Origin: Arthrobacter sp. 24S4-2
GTDB taxonomy: Bacteria > Actinomycetota > Actinomycetes > Actinomycetales > Micrococcaceae
Reading direction: 5' to 3'
DNA length: 64,000 nt
Assembly: GCF_005280255.1 (NCBI RefSeq)
Contig: NZ_CP040018.1
Span: 434,001 to 498,000, forward strand
Under the pieces are notes generated by a model. The model worked only from the letters and a program-made list of their open reading frames with translations. It did not search any database and had not been told where the DNA came from. Below, one piece after another: positions 17,846 through 26,737 of this stretch (its first letter is position 1; every line of letters begins with the position of its first letter). The position numbers and the translations under genes were made by a program.

Positions 17846-19513
17846 GTGCAACTTCGTCGGTGGCGACAGCATTCCGCCCGCCCGCGGCGTGGAGGGGCGC
17901 GCGCCGCGGCCCTGCTGGCAGTGATCCTGATGGCGGTCAGTGTGCCTGGACCCCTCGCGGCCTCCCCGTCCGGCTACTGGGTGTCGGCGTCCTTCCCGGC
18001 TGCAGGTAAGAGCCGCTTCATACCGTCACTGGCAGTCGATCAGTCCGGCTCCAGGATCTACGTCTCGCACTCCTTGATCGGGAACCCCGGCAACGTAACA
18101 GTCCAGGATCCATCCACGGGCGCTGTCCAAGCCACCATTCCGGGAACAATGGGCACCGCCGGAGTGGTACTCAGTCATGACGGAGCGAGGCTCTACATCG
18201 CCAACAGTGGCATTACCGGGAGGCCACGCAATCCCGGGACAGCTGGCGTTATCCAGGTCGTGGACACCCGGTCCAACGCGGTCACCGCAAGCATTGAGAC
18301 TGATCAGGGCGCTGCGCACCTGGCGCTATCACCGGACGGGCGCGCCCTCTACGGCACCATGTACCAGGGGCATAACGTCGCGTTCATCGATACGGCATCA
18401 AACGCTATTACCGCCAAAGTCCCCGTCCCCGGTTATCGGGGCAGTGTTGCTGTGAGCCCGGACGGCAGCACACTCTACATCGCGGACGCCGTTTCGGTTG
18501 CCATCTTTGTGGTCTCTGTCGGGGAGAAAGCGGTGGTGGAAACCATTGAAACGGGGCTTGGGGCTCTCTGCGGGGCACTCGATGGACTGGTCCTGAACCC
18601 CTCCGGCACGCAGTTGTTCGTGACTGGATGTGCAACCCCGGAGGGCGTAAATCCGACGGGCCTTATTATTCTGGATACCGCCACGCGCGCTCAGCACGCT
18701 GTCCCGCTCGATGGTCATGCCGCTGACGTCGCCTTTAGCCCGGACGGGCGCAAGGCCTACGTCACCGTCAGCGGGGGATACGGCCATGTCTCGGTCATAG
18801 ACACGTCCACCAGATCCGTCGCAGCGACATTCCCGGTGGGGGAAGCGCCCCAAGGCGTCGTCGCCACCGGCGACGGCTCAGCCCTCTTCATCGTCCACGC
18901 GGGTTCGGAAGTTTCGCGGGTCGACCTGACAGGAAACGGGCGGCAGGCTTTCGCCGACGTCCCCGCCGGTGCCCCGTTCTTCCACGAGGTCAGTTGGCTC
19001 GGGAACTCGCGGATCAGTACCGGCTATCCCGACGGCTCGTTCCGCCCACTGGAATCTGTTCAGAGGGATGCAATGGCCGCCTTCCTCTTCCGGAAGGCAG
19101 GATCTCCCGCCTCGTTCGTTCCGCCTGCTGTCTCGCCCTTCAGGGACCTAAGCCCTGGGGACATGTTCTACAAGGAGATCACCTGGCTGGCCTCGCAGGG
19201 CATCACCACCGGCTACGACGACGGCACCTTCCGGCCCCGGACCGCGGTTTCACGTGAAGCCATGGCTGCGTTCCTCTACCGGTACGCCACAGTATTGGCC
19301 GGGGCACCCACCTATACCGCGCCGTCCACCGCGCCGTTTAGCGACGTCCGACCCGGTGACGCCTTTCACAGGGAGGTGAGCTGGGCCGCTGCCGCAGGAA
19401 TTACCACCGGCTATCCAGACGGCAGCTACCGCCCCGGCGCCCCGGTTTCGCGGGAAGCCATGGCTGCGTTCCTCTACCGGCTCACCAACCCGGACAAACC
19501 CATGCCGCGTTAG
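17846..19513 (+). CDS. Secreted YVTN beta-propeller protein with three SLH-type domains
   Basis: A 555-residue exported protein. A signal peptide with twin basic patches (residues 1-40) precedes about seven propeller blades (45-365), each with the pattern SPDGxxLYxA or VIDTSTRSVxATFPVG. Three SLH-like repeats follow, each with FxDV, a GITTGY(P/D)DG(T/S)FRP core and SREAMAAFLYR (about 370-430, 435-495, 500-550). SLH modules bind secondary wall polymers, so the protein is likely held at the cell surface. GTG start, 8 bases after AGGGGG. Confidence 0.87.
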   Translation: MQLRRWRQHSARPRRGGARAAALLAVILMAVSVPGPLAASPSGYWVSASFPAAGKSRFIPSLAVDQSGSRIYVSHSLIGNPGNVTVQDPSTGAVQATIPGTMGTAGVVLSHDGARLYIANSGITGRPRNPGTAGVIQVVDTRSNAVTASIETDQGAAHLALSPDGRALYGTMYQGHNVAFIDTASNAITAKVPVPGYRGSVAVSPDGSTLYIADAVSVAIFVVSVGEKAVVETIETGLGALCGALDGLVLNPSGTQLFVTGCATPEGVNPTGLIILDTATRAQHAVPLDGHAADVAFSPDGRKAYVTVSGGYGHVSVIDTSTRSVAATFPVGEAPQGVVATGDGSALFIVHAGSEVSRVDLTGNGRQAFADVPAGAPFFHEVSWLGNSRISTGYPDGSFRPLESVQRDAMAAFLFRKAGSPASFVPPAVSPFRDLSPGDMFYKEITWLASQGITTGYDDGTFRPRTAVSREAMAAFLYRYATVLAGAPTYTAPSTAPFSDVRPGDAFHREVSWAAAAGITTGYPDGSYRPGAPVSREAMAAFLYRLTNPDKPMPR

Positions 19514-19615
19514 CCGCGCAGGCCGGATCCGGTCAAACAACAAAAAAGGCCATTTGGCCACCTTGCGGTGCGGCGTGTCTGTCGCACAGCGGATCGCGCT
19601 TATGGCAAGCGCTGC

Positions 19616-20173
19616 TCAGCGCTCGCCGAGAAGGGTGATGATCTCCGACACCGGCCCTGTCTGCCCCAACGCGGGGAAAACGCGGGTGGCGCTGTTGTCA
19701 TGGGCATGCGGGTTTGGATCTGTGATCGCATCAAGCGCCAGCACCACGTTGAAGCCGAGGTCGTACGCGTCGCGGGCCGTGGACTCAACGCCGAAGCTGG
19801 TCGCCATCCCCGCGAGCACCACCTGGGTTACACCACCCTCCGTCAGCAGGACGGCCAGGCCGGTGCCGGCGAACGCGCTCCAGGTTCGACGCGTGAGGGT
19901 GACGTCGTCGGGCTGCTGGTCGAGTTCGGGCAAGAGTTGTTTCCACTCGGGCGGGAAATCACGCGCACCCTCGCTGTACTCCGTGCGACCTGCCGGCGTT
20001 CCGTCGACGTTGGCGAGCACCACCAGGAGTCTTCGGCGGCGGAAGGCAGCAAGCAGTTCGCGGGCCCTGGCTACGACTTCCCCGGCAGGGTGCGCGGTGG
20101 GGTTGGCGACGGTGCCGACTTGCAGGTCGATAACGATCAGGGCGGCCTGTTCGTCAAGCGCACTTATGGACAT
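19616..20173 (-). CDS. Isochorismatase-like hydrolase lacking the catalytic Cys
   Basis: 185 residues of the isochorismatase fold: Asp in ALIVIDLQ, the TRRTWSAF stretch where Lys is usual, and GMATSFGVESTARDAYDLG where the nucleophilic Cys would be. Here the Cys position is Gly and the Lys is Arg. The GVESTARDA variant is seen in a known side-branch of the family whose chemistry is unclear. It lies 100 bases downstream of the dehydrogenase and is probably in its operon under the TetR regulator at 21472. Confidence 0.78.
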   Translation of the reverse strand: MSISALDEQAALIVIDLQVGTVANPTAHPAGEVVARARELLAAFRRRRLLVVLANVDGTPAGRTEYSEGARDFPPEWKQLLPELDQQPDDVTLTRRTWSAFAGTGLAVLLTEGGVTQVVLAGMATSFGVESTARDAYDLGFNVVLALDAITDPNPHAHDNSATRVFPALGQTGPVSEIITLLGER

Positions 20174-20274
20174 GGAGGTTCTCCCTGGTGTTGCGGTTTG
20201 TCGGGACTTCCCGTGGCGCGGCCAAACCCCACTGTGACCTGTTCAAACAGACCGTTGGTAAGCGGTCGTGGGCA

Positions 20275-21324
20275 TTAGGGAAATGTCACGATGACCTTGT
20301 CGGCCGCTCCCGGCGTGCTGGCTGTGATTAGCGCCTGTTCGACGTCCGCAAACGGGAATCGGTCGCTGATTATGGGCGCATAGCGCTCCCAGTTCTCGAT
20401 GATGTCGTCGGTAACCTGGAAGATCTCGGTCGGATATCCGCTTGCCATCACGATGGTGAGTTCGGTGCTTAGGATGCCCCCAAAGTCGACTTCGATCGGC
20501 TTCTTGTGCACTGCGACGATGCCGAGCGTTGCGCCGTGCTTGGCGGTCTTGAGCACGGTTTCGATCACCGAGGGCGCTCCGGCCGCGTCGAAGAAAATAT
20601 CCGTGCCCGGGCGTTTTTCGCCCGGCCGCCGCGGAGCGTTGCCGTGCAGTTCCACCAGCCTGTCTATCAGGTCTTCTTCGGCTGAGTTGACCACCGCGTC
20701 GGCACCAACCTGCAGCGCCGTGTCGAGCCGGGAAGCAATCATGTCGACGACGACCACGCTTTCAACGCCGCGAAGTTTGAAGCTGATCGCCGCGCCTAAC
20801 CCGATCGGGCCGGCCCCGAAGACAACTACACGGTCTCCTGGGCGCGGATCGACGCGGTTGACGCCATGGCGGGCGACGGCCATCGGTTCGTTGAGGGCGG
20901 CTACGTCGAACGGGACGTGCTTGGGCACCATCGCGAGGCTTTTGCCCAACTCTGCGTTTTCGATCAGCAGAAAGTCAGCCAGCGCCCCCGTGGCGCCGCC
21001 GTTGCCGATGATCCCGCTCGGGGCCGCCATCGGATTGATCACCACGTGTGACCCAAGCGGTATCCCGGTCACGTTCGCACCGACCTCCACGACCTCACCC
21101 GCCGGCTCATGGCCGAGCGGCGTACTGCCTTCGCGGGGAGGGATGCCGCCTCTGCTGATGTAGAAGGCATCTGATCCACAGATCCCGCAGGCCCGGATCT
21201 TGACCAACACATCATTCGGCCCGGGGGCCGGGCGTGCAGCGTCGAGCACGGAGACCTGCCCGGGGCCGGTAACCACAACTGTTTTCATTCTCTCGGGACG
21301 CGTGTTCGAATCCGGTGTGTTCAT
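20275..21324 (-). CDS. Zinc-dependent medium-chain alcohol dehydrogenase (threonine/sorbitol dehydrogenase type)
   Basis: 349-residue NAD(P)-dependent dehydrogenase. Catalytic zinc ligands are visible in ACGICGSDAFY, PLGHEPAGEV and NEPMAVARHGV; the cofactor motif is VVVFGAGPIGLGAAISF. The four-Cys structural zinc lobe is absent, replaced by a Gly/Ala-rich loop, as in sorbitol-dehydrogenase relatives. ATG 21324 is used; ATG 21288 (MKTVVVTG) is an alternative start nearer the conserved core. It is transcribed away from the TetR gene, with paired operators between them, and the isochorismatase-like gene follows. Confidence 0.82.
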   Translation of the reverse strand: MNTPDSNTRPERMKTVVVTGPGQVSVLDAARPAPGPNDVLVKIRACGICGSDAFYISRGGIPPREGSTPLGHEPAGEVVEVGANVTGIPLGSHVVINPMAAPSGIIGNGGATGALADFLLIENAELGKSLAMVPKHVPFDVAALNEPMAVARHGVNRVDPRPGDRVVVFGAGPIGLGAAISFKLRGVESVVVVDMIASRLDTALQVGADAVVNSAEEDLIDRLVELHGNAPRRPGEKRPGTDIFFDAAGAPSVIETVLKTAKHGATLGIVAVHKKPIEVDFGGILSTELTIVMASGYPTEIFQVTDDIIENWERYAPIISDRFPFADVEQALITASTPGAADKVIVTFP

Positions 21325-21389
21325 GGTTGTTGATGCCTTTCGTTCTCCGCGACCTGCCACTCCTGCCCGAAGGGAAGACCAAAATCAAA

Positions 21390-21424
21390 CTAGCCGAACG
21401 GCTAGTAACTAGCCGTTCGGCTAG
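21390..21424. promoter_or_regulatory. Double TetR-type operator
   Basis: Two 16-bp palindromes stand 3 bases apart: CTAGCCGAACGGCTAG (21390-21405) and CTAGCCGTTCGGCTAG (21409-21424). Each has perfect 7-bp arms, and the two are also inverted copies of each other. They fill the gap between the dehydrogenase and the TetR gene, 47 bases before the regulator's ATG, so both genes are likely repressed by TetR binding here. Confidence 0.8.
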
Positions 21425-21471
21425 TATAGGTCACTACGCGGGTTTCGTCGCCCCCGATGAGAGGAAACTGC

Positions 21472-22050
21472 ATGGCAGCACTGGTTGACCACGAGGGCTC
21501 CGCGAGGTCGCGCGTCGTGGCGGCGGCCCAGGCACTCTTCCTGGAACGCGGTGTTCACGCGACTTCGCTCCAGATGATTGCCGACAGCATCGGCGTGACG
21601 AAGGCTGCGGTGTACTTTCAGTTCCGCTCGAAGCGCGAGATCGTGCTTGCGGTGATAGCTCCGGCAGTGGCCCGGATTGCGGACGTCGTGGCTAATGCCG
21701 AAAGCGAAGAGTCAGCGCTGCGGCGGTTCGACGTCGCGGTGGGTGGCCTGGTCGATGTGGTGATCGAGCAGGGACGGGTCGCATCCTTACTGCGTCGCGA
21801 TACAGAGGTTGCCGAGATGGTCGAGGGCGATCCTGAATTCCGTGGACTCATGGCACGCCTGGATGAGCTACTCGTCGGCCTCGAACCGGCGCCCGACGCA
21901 CGGGTCGCGCTTGCTCTGGCCGGGGGCGGACTCATGGCGGTCGGCTCGGACCCGAGCTGGACCCGCGTTGAGGCGGCGACCCTTCGGAGCGTGTTGAGTG
22001 AGGCGGTGCACCGGATACTGGCGCCATACCGGCCGCCGGGCGATTCCTAG
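21472..22050 (+). CDS. TetR-family transcriptional repressor
   Basis: 192 residues. The N-terminal helix-turn-helix covers about residues 12-58 (RVVAAAQALFLERGVHATSLQMIADSIGVTKAAVYFQFRSKREIVL, quoted in part: TSLQMIADSIGVTKAAVYF). The remainder is an all-helical ligand domain. ATG 21472 has GAGG 7 bases upstream and is preferred to the ATG at 21457. It is divergent from the dehydrogenase and should bind the paired palindromes between them, controlling itself and the dehydrogenase unit. Ligand unknown. Confidence 0.9.
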   Translation: MAALVDHEGSARSRVVAAAQALFLERGVHATSLQMIADSIGVTKAAVYFQFRSKREIVLAVIAPAVARIADVVANAESEESALRRFDVAVGGLVDVVIEQGRVASLLRRDTEVAEMVEGDPEFRGLMARLDELLVGLEPAPDARVALALAGGGLMAVGSDPSWTRVEAATLRSVLSEAVHRILAPYRPPGDS

Positions 22051-22122
22051 GCGGTTGACCGGGGAGAACCTATGGCTGTTAGCCGGGCATTGACGAGGCG
22101 GTCGCTTGCCCGGCCATACTGC

Positions 22123-22170
22123 GCTCAGCCGCTCAGCCGCTCAGCCGCTCAGCCGCTCAGCCGCTCAGGC
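22123..22170. repeat. Six tandem copies of an 8-bp unit at the 3' end of the CDF gene
   Basis: GCTCAGCC repeats five times from 22123 with a sixth variant copy GCTCAGGC ending at 22170. The TGA stop of the CDF exporter falls in the last copy, so slippage here would change only the last residues or the trailer. The unit length of 8 makes it a phase-variable type of tract, though its position argues for little effect. Confidence 0.85.
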
Positions 22171-23083
22171 GTGCTGGTGGGACTCGTGTTCGGAGTGGCT
22201 CTCGGGCTCCAGCTGGAATGTGCAGTGCTCGGTGTCGAAGTGCGAGCCCAGGCAGGTGGTGAGCTTGTCCAGCACCTGGTCAGCGCCGCGGGCGCTCAGC
22301 ACGGCGTCCTCTACCACCACGTGGGCGGAGAAGACGGGCACGCCGGAGGTGATGGTCCAGATATGGATGTCGTGCACGGATACCACGCCGTCCACGGACA
22401 GGATGTGCTCGCGGATCATCTGGACTTCAACGCCCTTGGGCGTGGCCTCGAGCAGGACGTCCACCACGTCGCGGAGCAGGTGCCACGCCCGGGGAAGGAT
22501 CATCACGGCGATGACCATGGAGGCAATGGTGTCCGCCGCCTGAAAGCCGGTAACCATGATCACCACGGCCGCAACGATGACGGCGAACGAGCCCAGCAGG
22601 TCCCCAGCACCTCGAGGTAGGCCCCCGCACGTTGAGGCTCTCCTTCTGGGCGCCGCGCAGGATCAGCAGGGACCCCAGGTTGGCCACGGCGCCCAGGATG
22701 GCCGCATACAGCATCACATCGGTCTGGACTTCGGGCGCCGAACCGATCCGCCGGACGGCCTCGGTGAAGATCACCACGGAGATCACGATCAGCACCAGCG
22801 CATTGGCCAGGGCGGCCAGGACCTCGGCACGCAGGTACCCGTAGGTCCGCTGGTCGCTCGCGGGCCGGGTGGCGATCCAGGCGGCCAGCAGGGCAATGAA
22901 CACGCCGGCCGCGTCGGACAGCATGTGCCCGGCGTCGGCCAGCAGCGCCAGGGAACCGGAGATCACGGCGCCGACGATCTGGATCAGGACCACGGCAAGG
23001 GTGATGCCCAGGACGGCGATCAGGCGTTTGCGGTGCTGGCCGGTGGCGGTAATGCCGTGCGAGTGGCTGTGGTCGTGTCCCAT
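22165..23083 (-). CDS. Cation diffusion facilitator (CDF) metal exporter, two frame breaks
   Basis: Exports zinc or similar divalent metals in exchange for protons; about 306 residues when the frames are joined. It starts MGHDHSHSHG, has six membrane segments with the metal-site ALLADAGHMLSDAAG in segment 2 and a cytoplasmic beta-alpha domain (VHDIHIWTITSGVPVFSAHV). Two single bases are missing: in the run at 22622-22626 and in the run at 22602-22605 (C on the plus strand). Restoring both gives the conserved NVRGAYLEVLGDLLGSFAV. Two losses in 25 bases, each in a homopolymer, suggest sequencing error. Ends in His-rich SHQHA. Confidence 0.85.
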
Positions 23084-23097
23084 GCCTACAAGGCTAG

Positions 23098-23526
23098 CTA
23101 GTCCCAGCCCAGTTCGTGCAGCCGTTCGTCGCTGATGCCGAAGTGGTGGGCAATCTCATGCGTCACTGTTATGGCCACTTCCTGGATGACCTCTTCGCGT
23201 GAGGAGCAGATTTCCAGGATGGGCCCGCGGTAGATGGTGATGCGGTCCGGGAGCGAGCCGGCGCCCCACCAGGCATCGCGTTCGGTCAGCGGAACGCCTT
23301 CGTAGAGCCCCAGCAGCACGGTGTCCGGGTCCTCGCCGGGCTGCGGGATGTAGTCGTCCTCGATGAACACGGCCACGTTGTCCATGGCACGCGCCACGTC
23401 CGGCGGGATGCGTTCCAGCGCGGCGCTGACTGCCGATTCGAAATCTTCCTCGGTCATGGGGAACGGCGTGCCGTCATCCGCGCCGTCCGGGACGATGGGG
23501 AGACCTGGCGGCAGGTTGGCGGGCAT
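23098..23526 (-). CDS. Zinicin-like metallopeptidase family protein
   Basis: 142 residues. The family core is present: PMTEEDFESAVSAALERIP near residue 25, then the zinc site VTHEIAHHFGISDERLHELGW at the C-terminus (HExxH with a third ligand after Gly). A small, widely conserved actinobacterial family (minimal MMP-like domain) of unproven substrate. It lies 14 bases from the CDF start and 9 from the EamA stop, so the leftward genes EamA, this one and CDF may form one transcript. Confidence 0.85.
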   Translation of the reverse strand: MPANLPPGLPIVPDGADDGTPFPMTEEDFESAVSAALERIPPDVARAMDNVAVFIEDDYIPQPGEDPDTVLLGLYEGVPLTERDAWWGAGSLPDRITIYRGPILEICSSREEVIQEVAITVTHEIAHHFGISDERLHELGWD

Positions 23527-23535
23527 ACCAAGACT

Positions 23536-24525
23536 CTAGCGGGATTTTCGCCGCGTCAGCCCCACGCCCAGCAGGCAGATCACGCCGCCGACAAGGCCCC
23601 ACGCCGTGGGCACTTCACCGAGAACCAGCCAGGAGATGAGGATTGTGGTGCCGGGGACCAGGTAGGTTGTGGCGGCCAGCCTTCCCGCGTCGATGAGCGA
23701 GAGCGCGTACGCCCACGTTGTGAACGCGATCGCCGTCGGGAAGATCCCCAGATACACCAGTCCCAGCGTGGCCGGCAGCGGGGCCCGCTGCAGTTCGCCC
23801 AGCAGCTGGCCGCTGAACGGCAGGCAGCAGATGGCGCCGATCATGATTCCGAACCAGGTGGCCTGCGCCGCGGGGAACTTCCGCAGCACCGGCTTCTGGA
23901 CGATGACGCTGACGGCGGCGAGCACGGCGGCGAGGAGGCAGAGCAGCACGCCCACCACATCCGCCGTCGACCGTTGACCGGAGCCCAGCGCGATGACTGC
24001 AACGCCGGCGAACGCTATCAGGCTGCCGATGATGAGCCAGCGCGGGAATCCCTCTTTGAGGATCACTCCGGCCATCACGGCGACCAGGATGGGGTTGACG
24101 TTGATCAGCAGGGCCGCGGTGCCGGCGTCGAGCGTGTGCTCCGCCGCGTTGAGGGCCACGTTGTAGCCGCCGAACCACATCACGCCGTACGCGAGGATGG
24201 GCCACCACTCCCGGCCTTTGGGCAGGTTCCGCAGCTTGGGCAGCACCACCAAACCAAGCACGACGGCGGCGATCGCCAGCCGTCCCAAGGTCAGGGAACC
24301 GGGGGAGAAGCTGGGACCCACGGCGCGGATGCCCACGAACGCGGACGCCCACAGGACCACCGTGATGACGACGGCGGCGACGCCGAGCTTGTTGACCGGC
24401 GAGGGCCTGGGAGCGGGCGGGATGAGTGCCGGCTTTAGCTGCGGGGCGGGTGCGGGGGCAGCGTGCGGAGACCCTTTGTGGGGGGCTGCGGACGGATTGG
24501 GGCCGGATTCGGCGGTGGTAGCCAT
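23536..24525 (-). CDS. EamA/DMT-family transporter
   Basis: 329 residues with ten predicted membrane segments in two EamA repeats (about 47-180 and 195-325), after a Pro/Ala-rich cytoplasmic N-terminus of about 45 residues. The motif VVLWASAFVGIRAV opens the first repeat, and ISWLVLGEVPTAWGLVGGVICLLGVGL closes the second (quoted in part: LGEVPTAWGLVGG). Members export amino acids or metabolites; the substrate cannot be told. Confidence 0.88.
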   Translation of the reverse strand: MATTAESGPNPSAAPHKGSPHAAPAPAPQLKPALIPPAPRPSPVNKLGVAAVVITVVLWASAFVGIRAVGPSFSPGSLTLGRLAIAAVVLGLVVLPKLRNLPKGREWWPILAYGVMWFGGYNVALNAAEHTLDAGTAALLINVNPILVAVMAGVILKEGFPRWLIIGSLIAFAGVAVIALGSGQRSTADVVGVLLCLLAAVLAAVSVIVQKPVLRKFPAAQATWFGIMIGAICCLPFSGQLLGELQRAPLPATLGLVYLGIFPTAIAFTTWAYALSLIDAGRLAATTYLVPGTTILISWLVLGEVPTAWGLVGGVICLLGVGLTRRKSR

Positions 24526-24677
24526 GCTGCCAATCTAGCCCTTGGCGCCGGTGTGGGGCTGGCGGAAATCGGTCACGTCTAGTCGAGATCCTGCCATAAA
24601 CATGCCTGGTTGCTCCCAGCAATCCCTGTTACTGCCGTTTTGCGCGTGCGATCATGGCCCCGGAATTCGCAGCTGCA

Positions 24678-24965
24678 TCATGTGGCGGCCCTGGTTGTCA
24701 GGTAGTAGTAGGGGGTGAATCTGGCTCTTTCGCCTGACGGGATGTTGGACCTGACCATCGATGCGTCCTCCAGCCTGAGCAAGTGATATTGCACGCTGGC
24801 CCGGGGCGAGTTCACTGCGTCGCTAATATCCGATATCCGGCTTGCTCCGCGCCGTGCGAGATGGTCCACGATTTGGGCGCGGACCGGGTTGGGCCGGAGC
24901 TCGATTGTCTGCGCGCCCCCAGCGGTGGGACCCGCGATTCTTGTGCCGTTGATTGTGCCGTTCAT
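24678..24965 (-). CDS. Small winged-helix (ArsR-like) DNA-binding protein
   Basis: 95 residues. A winged helix covers about residues 20-85: PVRAQIVDHLARRG, SRISDISDAVNSPRASVQYH as the recognition helix and VRSNIPSGERARFTPYYYL as the wing. No metal-binding Cys pair is seen. ATG 24965 is preferred since AAAGG lies upstream of it; a TTG at 24980 in the same frame would place that site inside the gene. It stands alone; the target is unknown. Confidence 0.7.
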   Translation of the reverse strand: MNGTINGTRIAGPTAGGAQTIELRPNPVRAQIVDHLARRGASRISDISDAVNSPRASVQYHLLRLEDASMVRSNIPSGERARFTPYYYLTTRAAT

Positions 24966-25111
24966 TCCGCTGCCTTTCAAAGCTGACTCGCAATTACACC
25001 CCAGAACTGTTGCAGACAGATTTCATACTCGTTGTGGTGCAGGCCGGCTGAGGATCACCACAGGGAAAATCCTTCCCGGGCGGTAGCGGATGCCGTGACT
25101 GTTCACCCTGA

Positions 25112-25381
25112 ATGGACTTGCATGGCCGGAGGCGGACTGATGTTGTCGATTGGCTGATCGCCGAGGAAACGCTTGATGCAGCGGGCATGGGCTACCTCGC
25201 TGATGCGTATGAGCTTCAGCTCGATGACGGTCGCTGGCTTGCTGTGCGCCTTACCGAAGTCTCTCCGGAGGCAATCAAAGTAATGAAGGATGACTGGAGT
25301 GCCGCCGACGCACCTCAGCTGCACTTCGCGCTTCCCTTCCCGAAGCCGGCTCGGCTCCGGGCGCGCGAGATGTCTTTCTGA
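25112..25381 (+). CDS. Hypothetical 89-residue protein
   Basis: No family recognised. Composition is protein-like: an N-terminal basic patch, an acidic middle (YELQLDDGRWLAVRLTEVSPEAIKVM) and a basic end. No signal peptide or membrane segment. It is followed by a decayed acetyltransferase gene and could itself be a remnant. Codon third positions are GC-rich as in real genes nearby. Confidence 0.45.
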   Translation: MDLHGRRRTDVVDWLIAEETLDAAGMGYLADAYELQLDDGRWLAVRLTEVSPEAIKVMKDDWSAADAPQLHFALPFPKPARLRAREMSF

Positions 25382-25469
25382 CGGGTCGGCTGACGGACAG
25401 CCGACGGCGGCCAGTATGGCGTACCTGATTGGGAAGCGGAATCCGGGCGGCCGTGTGTAGGTTTGGGCC

Positions 25470-25747
25470 ATGACTCCGTTGTTCGATGTGTGGCCGATGT
25501 TCGGCCTTAAGATCAGCAGCCCCCGGCTTGAACTACGGCTCGTCCGGGACGAGGATTTGCCCGGTGTCATCAACGCCGCCCTGGCCGGCATCCATGACCT
25601 GCCGTGATGCCGTTTGGAGTGTCTTGGACGGATGCGCCGGGAAACCGTGACCACCTGTTCGTGGCTTTCCCAGGAGTATCAAGGTCGGGGTCTCGGTAAG
25701 GAGATGCGGGCTGCGGTGCTGCTATTTGCAGGAAGGGACGGCAATCA
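25470..25747 (+). pseudogene. Decayed GNAT-family N-acetyltransferase
   Basis: The frame opens MTPLFDVWPMFGLKISSPRLELRLVRDEDLPGV, a typical GNAT start, and stops at 25608. A second frame carries WLSQEYQGRGLGKEMRAAVLLFA (the acetyl-CoA loop RGLGKEMR). The roughly 70 residues that should lie between are missing and the parts are out of frame, so this is a deletion-derived pseudogene, not a simple lost base. The quoted pieces are SSPRLELRLVRDED and SQEYQGRGLGKEMR. Confidence 0.7.
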
Positions 25748-25786
25748 CGAATTTAGGTGGGCGCTGTCCCCCGGCTGACGGGCGGC

Positions 25787-26668
25787 CTACCGAAGGACGC
25801 GCGCGGCGTCCTGGATCGCTGCTGCGACCCCGTCCAGGACGGTGGAACCATAGCGCCACTGCTGCCAGTGCAGCGGGACGTCCACGAACGACTTGGGGGC
25901 CAGCGTCGTCAGCGCACGATGCCCGAGGTCGTCGCCGATCTCAATCTCGGGTAGCAGACCCCATCCCATGCCCAGCCGGATGGCCTCACCGAATTCGTGG
26001 GCGGCGGGCACATAATGCCGCGGTGGCTGGAGAGGTTTGCGGCTGAACCGCCGAAGGTAGCGGTCCTGGAGGTCGTCCTTGCGGTCGAAGATGATGACGG
26101 GGGCCAGCGCAAAGGCCTCGGCCGTCGCACCGCCGCGGAACCAGGTTTCGGCGAAGTCCGGGGTGCAGACCGGCAGGTATCGCATGATGCCGAGCCGGCG
26201 GGAGGTGCAGCCGGGAGCCGGTTTGGCTGTGGCCGTGATGGCCGCCGCCGCTGCGCCGCTGCGGAGCAGTTCCAGTGAATAGTCCTGGTCCTCGCGCAGG
26301 ATTTCCAGCTGGACCGTGCCGGCCACCGCAGCCAGCCCCGCCAACGCCCAGGTGTGCAGCGAATCACTGTTGATCACCAGTGTGAGGCGCGCGTCCGGAT
26401 GCGCGGTACCCGGCTGCAGCTCCTCGGCGAGGTCCGCGGAAAGCATTTCAAGCTGGCGGGCGAACCGCACCACGGCCTGGCCGGATTCGGTGAGTTCAAT
26501 CGGCCTGGTTCTCCTCAGGACCGGACGGCCGACCGCCACCTCGAGGGCGCGGATGCGCTGGCTGACGGCGGAAGCGGTGATCAGAAGGTGGCTGGCGGCG
26601 GCGTCGAAACTTCCCTGGGTGACGATGGCCGCCAGCGTACGGGCCTGATCCGGGTGAATGTCGATCAT
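25787..26668 (-). CDS. argP: ArgP/LysG-type LysR transcriptional regulator
   Basis: 293 residues. The N-terminal winged helix (about 5-65) reads QARTLAAIVTQGSFDAAASH then SAVSQRIRALE, the ArgP signature; the rest is a periplasmic-binding-like effector domain with GWGLLPEIEIGDDL near the end. ArgP/LysG senses lysine or arginine and activates a LysE-type exporter. That exporter gene starts on the opposite strand just to the right, giving the classical divergent pair. Confidence 0.9.
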   Translation of the reverse strand: MIDIHPDQARTLAAIVTQGSFDAAASHLLITASAVSQRIRALEVAVGRPVLRRTRPIELTESGQAVVRFARQLEMLSADLAEELQPGTAHPDARLTLVINSDSLHTWALAGLAAVAGTVQLEILREDQDYSLELLRSGAAAAAITATAKPAPGCTSRRLGIMRYLPVCTPDFAETWFRGGATAEAFALAPVIIFDRKDDLQDRYLRRFSRKPLQPPRHYVPAAHEFGEAIRLGMGWGLLPEIEIGDDLGHRALTTLAPKSFVDVPLHWQQWRYGSTVLDGVAAAIQDAARVLR

Positions 26669-26737
26669 TAGCTCATCTTATCTACTCGAAGAATGTTTAA
26701 CTGGTTTCATGATCGATTTCCTCCTAGCGTTGGGAGC

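Noticed and set aside
22123..22170. CRISPR-like array
   Set aside because: Units are 8 bp without spacers. No CRISPR array or cas gene was seen anywhere in the window.
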